Shown here piece by piece: positions 60,175 to 64,000 of a stretch of DNA of 64,000 nt. The notes under the pieces were generated by a model. The model was given only the letters and a program-made list of their open reading frames with translations, was not told where the DNA came from and ran no database searches. Within the stretch, counting starts at the first letter, position 1. Each line of letters starts with the position of its first letter. The DNA is from Moorena producens 3L. GTDB taxonomy: Bacteria; Cyanobacteriota; Cyanobacteriia; Cyanobacteriales; Coleofasciculaceae. The stretch spans positions 163,867 to 227,866 of the forward strand of contig NZ_GL890970.1 of the NCBI RefSeq assembly GCF_000211815.1, in the 5' to 3' direction. The position numbers and the translations under genes are program-made.

Positions 60175-61614
60175 TTATTGAGAATAAACAGGTAACCCAA
60201 CTTTTGTCCCTATCCAATAGGCAACTCCAAGCAACAAGATAATCCCAAAAATCAATGCTAGTTTTGTCAGAAGGTTGCCACAATTCTTAGATGGAGTTGG
60301 TTGTACCTGAAAATGAGGGGTATGGAGATGATCAAGAAGGTCTTCTGGCGTTGTCTCCCCCGCAAATATCTTATCAGCACCAGGCCAAACATAGTCTATG
60401 TTATAAGCATTGGGTCCATTTTTGACGCCACCGAAATGTTTGAACAAGCCATCACCATAGTATTGAGTAGAGGTTACTGCCTGATTGTGAAATGCTACCA
60501 GTTGAGGCTCCGCCTGATCATTAGAATATGAGAAATAAATAGCCTTTTGCTCGCTATTGATAGCGTCATAATTGGAACACTTACCACCAACCCATTCAGA
60601 CGGTGGAACCAACTCATCGGAGTTACCATGCAAAATTGCCACAGGTTCCGTCAGACTTTCACCCGTATTTTTAATCTTGATAGGATTCTTAACAAATGGA
60701 ACGCAAAACAACTTCAAGATACAAATGACAAATTTGGGAATCCCATTCTCTGTGCTTGGAGTCGGATCCGCCACTACAATTTTCTTGGGAAAAAATCGAC
60801 TCTCGGGCGAATTTACCTCCAAATGAAAAGGTAAACTTAGGGCAATTAACCCTCCCAAAGAATGACCAAAGGCAAAAGTATCTGGCTGATTCTGATCATT
60901 CCAATGTAAATATTGGTCCTGCTGCGACAGATACTCCCAGGCATCATTCGTGCAGGTGATCGCCTTCTCTAGGCATTCCTCAGGAGAATGGACTAAACTC
61001 AATGCTACTGTGGATAACAGATGAATTAAATTATTACTATACTCCCGCCGAAACCAACTAAGAATCATTAATAGAATAGTAATAACGATCATAGCTCGGG
61101 CTACTCTGCGCAATTCAAAAGCGCTGAATTCCGATAATTCGCCTTTTACAGCTAGATCGCCCCGTTCGTAAGCCTCAAACTCGGAAAGTATGGAGTCAAT
61201 ATTGTCTGTTGTTAATGAGGGAGTATTAATTGAAGAGTTAGCATTGGCTAACGTATCGGCTGACAATTTAGCCAAAGATCGCCATTTCTGCAAATAAGGG
61301 AAAGATTGTTTAGAGGGGGTAGGACCTTGAGGTGGAGTATTGGGATAAAAACTGTGTTGATAATCGGGGAAAAACACAATATATCCCTTTTTTACTAACT
61401 CAATGAGGTGAGCTTCATAAAAAGAGGGCATACACAGAGCAAATCCATGTAAATAAATAATGGCTTTCAGCTTTGTTTCAGTATTTTTGGCTTCCTCTGG
61501 AACATACACTCGGATAAAATTAGCGCTGAGGTGGCAACCATGTTGATACACATCATATCCTTTCTCAGATGGCACATGGACACATTGCCAAGATTGGGAT
61601 AAAGAGTTTGACAT
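60175..61614 (-). CDS. Alpha/beta-hydrolase fold protein with two membrane segments
   Basis: 479 residues. The hydrolase core has AIIYLHGFALCMPSFYEAHL (oxyanion region), the nucleophile elbow FGHSLGGLIALS, and LHGNSDELVPPSEW for the acid. A membrane segment is inserted at about 172-190 (ARAMIVITILLMILSWF), and another closes the protein (about 452-473, LALIFGIILLLGVAYWIG), so it is an anchored enzyme with a large insertion. It resembles chlorophyllase/dienelactone hydrolase-type folds; substrate unknown. It lies on the same strand as the DUF1350 hydrolase-like gene, 516 bases apart. Confidence 0.75.
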   Translation of the reverse strand: MSNSLSQSWQCVHVPSEKGYDVYQHGCHLSANFIRVYVPEEAKNTETKLKAIIYLHGFALCMPSFYEAHLIELVKKGYIVFFPDYQHSFYPNTPPQGPTPSKQSFPYLQKWRSLAKLSADTLANANSSINTPSLTTDNIDSILSEFEAYERGDLAVKGELSEFSAFELRRVARAMIVITILLMILSWFRREYSNNLIHLLSTVALSLVHSPEECLEKAITCTNDAWEYLSQQDQYLHWNDQNQPDTFAFGHSLGGLIALSLPFHLEVNSPESRFFPKKIVVADPTPSTENGIPKFVICILKLFCVPFVKNPIKIKNTGESLTEPVAILHGNSDELVPPSEWVGGKCSNYDAINSEQKAIYFSYSNDQAEPQLVAFHNQAVTSTQYYGDGLFKHFGGVKNGPNAYNIDYVWPGADKIFAGETTPEDLLDHLHTPHFQVQPTPSKNCGNLLTKLALIFGIILLLGVAYWIGTKVGLPVYSQ

Positions 61615-62130
61615 TTAATGGTAATCCTACAATTGTGATAAATATTATACCAAGGAAAAGCAAATGGTAGCACAATTAGATTTAACTTAGGAAAAATAGA
61701 AGCAAATTTCGAGTTACCCCAGCACAAACATTCTGTCCCCAATTTGATTCAACCGTCCCTTCTTGATACAAAGCACGAGTGGGGGAAACTCCCTTTGGGC
61801 GACTGCATCACTACCAACTTTTCAAGCTCGTGATCTTTCCCTACACCCTACCCCCCTTCCCTTTCAAGGGTATGTTTTTTACAAAGACGTCAGGTGTGGG
61901 GTGTGGGGTGTGGGGTGTGGGGTGTGGGGGATAAGAAAATGTACTTAATTTGTCGCTATTGCATCAAGACAATGACTAACAATTCGTGATTCGGCCTTCG
62001 AGGATGGTTAGATAAATTTGGCCAAAATCCCGACTATTCGTCCAAAATTACCCCCATATCCCCATATCCCCACACTTCCCACACTTCCCATACTCTTCCA
62101 CCTGTTCCCTGTTCCCTATTCCCTGTTCCC
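61615..62130. repeat. Intergenic repeats between the two hydrolase-type genes
   Basis: A partial GATGCAG-type palindrome (GAGTGGGGGAAACTCCC...GACTGCATC, about 61776-61810), a GTGTGGG heptamer array (61893-61928), a second right arm (GTCGCTATTGCATCAAGAC, 61953-61971), and CCCCATAT/CCCACACTT plus CCCTGTT runs (62053-62130). No gene was recognised. Confidence 0.75.
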
Positions 62131-62991
62131 TTAGACTCGCTCGGCTAGTTTTGTGATCACTTGAATCACGGTATCCGCAAGTTGATCATTTCCCCGGAGC
62201 CAACCGAGGGGAGTTAGATGCTTACCGGGAAGTTTCTCATCAATGAGAAGTTTATTGCCTAAATTCTCCTCTAGCCAACGCACCGTTCCAGCTTGTTGAG
62301 CAATCTTATCCTTACTGAAGCTAATCAAAGCAGTAAGATTAAATAAACGGCTATTTTTGATCAAGCAATAGGTTTGTTCGGGTGTGGGTAACACCCCGAA
62401 ACCAAGTCTGTCTACTAAATCAGCTATGAATGGAACAGGAACCGCACTACTGGTACCGCTAATAACAGGAGCCATTAATACAGATGGTTGATTGATCAAA
62501 GAAATATATTTTAGCTCAGCATCTCTGAGGCTATCTTCAATCTGCTTCTCTTGATCTTTCCCCACACAATCTCCCAGAATTTCCTGAAGTTTTTTGGACT
62601 CCAAATCACTTAAAAGTTCCAAGAGTGCGATATATTTTGTTCCTAGGCTGTGACCTAACCAAAAATAATTGCTCCCTCTGGCAGAGGAGTCTTGTTGATA
62701 GATACTGTACTCATAGCCCAATTTTTTTGCTTCTTCCAAAATTCCCTGGAATAGGGTTTTTTCTTCTTTGACCAAACCAATTGCTACAGGCCAATGGCGG
62801 AAGGTAAATCTAAACGGTCTGGCAACAACGGTATAACCTGATTCAAATAATCGCTTGGCGATATATCGGTAGAAAATTGTCGGAAAACTTCCGAAAAACG
62901 CACCACCAATTAACTGAACAACACCTATCGGCTTGGGATGGATAGCAACCCAAGCAAAGGGAATTGGTCTAAATTTAAATTCGGCATTCAT
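62131..62991 (-). CDS. DUF1350 family alpha/beta-hydrolase-like protein
   Basis: 286 residues. Matches the cyanobacterial/plant DUF1350 pattern: WVAIHPKPIGVVQLIGGAFFGSFPTIFYRYI, VVARPFRFTFRHWPVAIGL, and the nucleophile elbow FWLGHSLGTKYIALLEL. The C-terminal GWLRGNDQLADTVIQVI completes the fold. Function unknown; probably cytosolic or peripheral, since no signal peptide is seen. The ATG at 62989-62991 gives the usual start. Confidence 0.88.
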   Translation of the reverse strand: MNAEFKFRPIPFAWVAIHPKPIGVVQLIGGAFFGSFPTIFYRYIAKRLFESGYTVVARPFRFTFRHWPVAIGLVKEEKTLFQGILEEAKKLGYEYSIYQQDSSARGSNYFWLGHSLGTKYIALLELLSDLESKKLQEILGDCVGKDQEKQIEDSLRDAELKYISLINQPSVLMAPVISGTSSAVPVPFIADLVDRLGFGVLPTPEQTYCLIKNSRLFNLTALISFSKDKIAQQAGTVRWLEENLGNKLLIDEKLPGKHLTPLGWLRGNDQLADTVIQVITKLAERV

Positions 62992-63538
62992 GGCAGTAAG
63001 CTCTTTTAGGATAACTAAGTTGCAGGTTGCAGGTTAAAGGTTAGAGGTTGAAGGTTACAGGTTAGAGGTTGAAGGTTAAAGGTTAGAGGTTGAAGGTTAC
63101 AGGTTAGAGGTTACAGGTTACAGGTTAGAGGTTGAAGGTTACAGGTTGAAGGTTGCAGGTTGCAGGTTTAAGGTTGCAGGTTTAAGGTTACAGGTTGCAG
63201 GTTGCAGGTTGCAGGTTGCAGGTTGCAGCTTGAAGGTTAGAGGTTGAAGGTTACAGGTTAGAGGTTACAGGTTACAGGTTAGAGCTTAGAGGTTACAGGT
63301 TACAGCTTTCAGGTTATTAACCCTTCAACCTTGGCCAAAGGCCACGCTACGCGAACAACATTAAAACCAAGCTTGGCCAAAGGCCACGCTACGCGAACAA
63401 CCTTGGCCAAAGGCCACGCTACGCGAACAACCTTCAACCCAACCTTGGCCAAAGGCCACGCTACGCGAACAACCTTGGCCAAAGGCCACGCTACGCGAAC
63501 AACCTTCAACATTCAACCTTCAACATTCAACCCCACCT
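62992..63538. repeat. Long AGGTTGC/AGGTTAC heptamer tract and five palindromic units
   Basis: 63021-63315 is nearly all 7-base units (AGGTTGC, AGGTTAC, AGGTTAG, AGGTTGA, GGTTTAA). 63331-63502 carries five tandem-like copies of CTTGGCCAAAGGCCACGCTA followed by CGCGAACAA, with CTTCAAC/ATTCAAC heptamers after them. Long frames on either strand are translated repeats. Confidence 0.92.
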
Positions 63539-64000
63539 TCAACCTTCAACCCAACCTTCAACCTTCGTTGTCTTTTCACCTGAGCCGAGTTGGGCACGAA
63601 CAAACTGTGTCCGCCGCTCAGTTAATAGCAAACTCAGAGCCATGACGAATTCAGAGGCACTACCGACAAGGGTCCCAACTCGAGAAATCGGTACAGCATT
63701 GCCAATTAGGGCAACCAAGGTTCCCACAAATAGCCATGGCCATTTCAGCCTTACCCAGATGCCGATACCAATCAGCAGCACGAACAAATTGACCAAAATT
63801 GTTACAATTGGTGGAGCACTCACTTCCGCTACTGTGTAGCGCAAGGTGCCAGCAAAGGTGACTGGAACCAATTCTAGGCCAACAAACTGGGTCGCCACTT
63901 CAAACCCACCCAGTCCTAGGGCAAGCACCCAGGAGAAAACTCGTACAATTGTATTAGCCCAAACTGCTCCAGCGCGGTGAGCTAGCTCAACAGCAATTAC
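63539..64000 (-). CDS. Membrane protein, 5' end outside the window
   Basis: The frame is open to the window edge (24 codons beyond the GTG at 63926-63928). The 153 visible residues have four hydrophobic segments (VLALGLGGFEVATQFVG, PPIVTILVNLFVLLIGIGIWV, WPWLFVGTLVALIGNAVPI, SASEFVMALSLLL) and few charges. No family recognised. The C-terminus (VEGWVEG and the stop) is read from the CTTCAAC heptamer array, so the original end has been replaced or extended. Confidence 0.6.
   Translation of the reverse strand, partial: VIAVELAHRAGAVWANTIVRVFSWVLALGLGGFEVATQFVGLELVPVTFAGTLRYTVAEVSAPPIVTILVNLFVLLIGIGIWVRLKWPWLFVGTLVALIGNAVPISRVGTLVGSASEFVMALSLLLTERRTQFVRAQLGSGEKTTKVEGWVEG

Noticed and set aside
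63309..63645. Frames with repeated VRVAWPLAKV or GHATRTTL
   Set aside because: Produced by tandem GGCCAAAGGCC-type units in two orientations; no domain and no start signal.

Overview
The window looks like chromosomal DNA of a filamentous, large-genome cyanobacterium, probably a Moorena (Moorea)-like or related coleofasciculacean marine lineage. Three things support this. Many core genes are cyanobacterial: a SigG-type sigma factor, a cyanobacterial-type Hfq, acsF, NblB-like HEAT proteins, a GUN4 fusion, a BCH/PUCC transporter, and DUF2811, DUF2996, DUF1350 and ComFB proteins. HIP1 sites (GCGATCGC) are frequent. Intergenic space is filled with 7-bp tandem arrays and short palindromic repeats. 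The genus is an inference; no rRNA or tRNA gene was recognised in the window.

Layout. 1-12 kb is mostly housekeeping: a gene tail, an anti-sigma/SigG pair, an L,D-transpeptidase, a ComFB protein, an M23 endopeptidase, a CaCA-type membrane protein, hfq divergent from dapF, murF convergent with dapF, a conserved hypothetical, pth and a DUF2811 protein. At 12.2-13.0 kb there is a non-coding segment with a DnaA-box-like cluster and an expanded palindrome. At 13-16 kb lie a broken FeS-type photolyase-like gene carrying an in-frame repeat and a complete ISKra4-like insertion sequence with a 9-bp target duplication. At 16-22.4 kb are a kinase-GUN4 fusion, DUF2996 and DUF433 proteins, a small membrane protein and an HTH/pentapeptide-repeat protein, separated by repeat-rich DNA.

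22.9-31.7 kb holds a PLP decarboxylase, a four-EF-hand calmodulin-like module fused to an ArsM-like methyltransferase, acsF with a structured leader and a strong terminator, an outer-membrane-type protein and a BCH/PUCC transporter. At 32-36.5 kb a TPR membrane protein locus is duplicated in tandem. Both copies keep a relic of a ribbon-helix-helix-like gene in front, out of frame with the extended TPR reading frame. Next come a citrate synthase, a MATE exporter, a TetR regulator and an SDR; the last two share an operator. 41.8-43 kb holds small and frameshifted genes. 43-49 kb has an ABC exporter, an aldo/keto reductase, a membrane protein and two envelope proteins.

49.6-51.8 kb is a convergent type II restriction-modification pair; the methyltransferase carries its own N-terminal HTH and an inverted repeat lies just upstream of it. 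52-64 kb returns to core genes (truB, an NTF2-like protein, murG, a CBS protein, nblB-like and HEAT proteins, GNAT), with a GST gene interrupted by one stop codon, an SDR relic, two alpha/beta-hydrolase-type proteins and a truncated membrane protein at the edge.

Two functional themes recur. One is the cell wall (L,D-transpeptidase, M23, dapF, murF, murG). The other is tetrapyrrole and antenna metabolism (GUN4 kinase, AcsF, BCH/PUCC, NblB-like). The most unusual items are the EF-hand/ArsM-like fusion, the structured acsF leader with mutually exclusive stems, the 46-bp palindromic repeat translated in frame inside a photolyase-like gene, and the repeat ecology itself (heptamer arrays inside TIR-bounded MITE-like elements, nested palindromes, gene 3' ends read into arrays).
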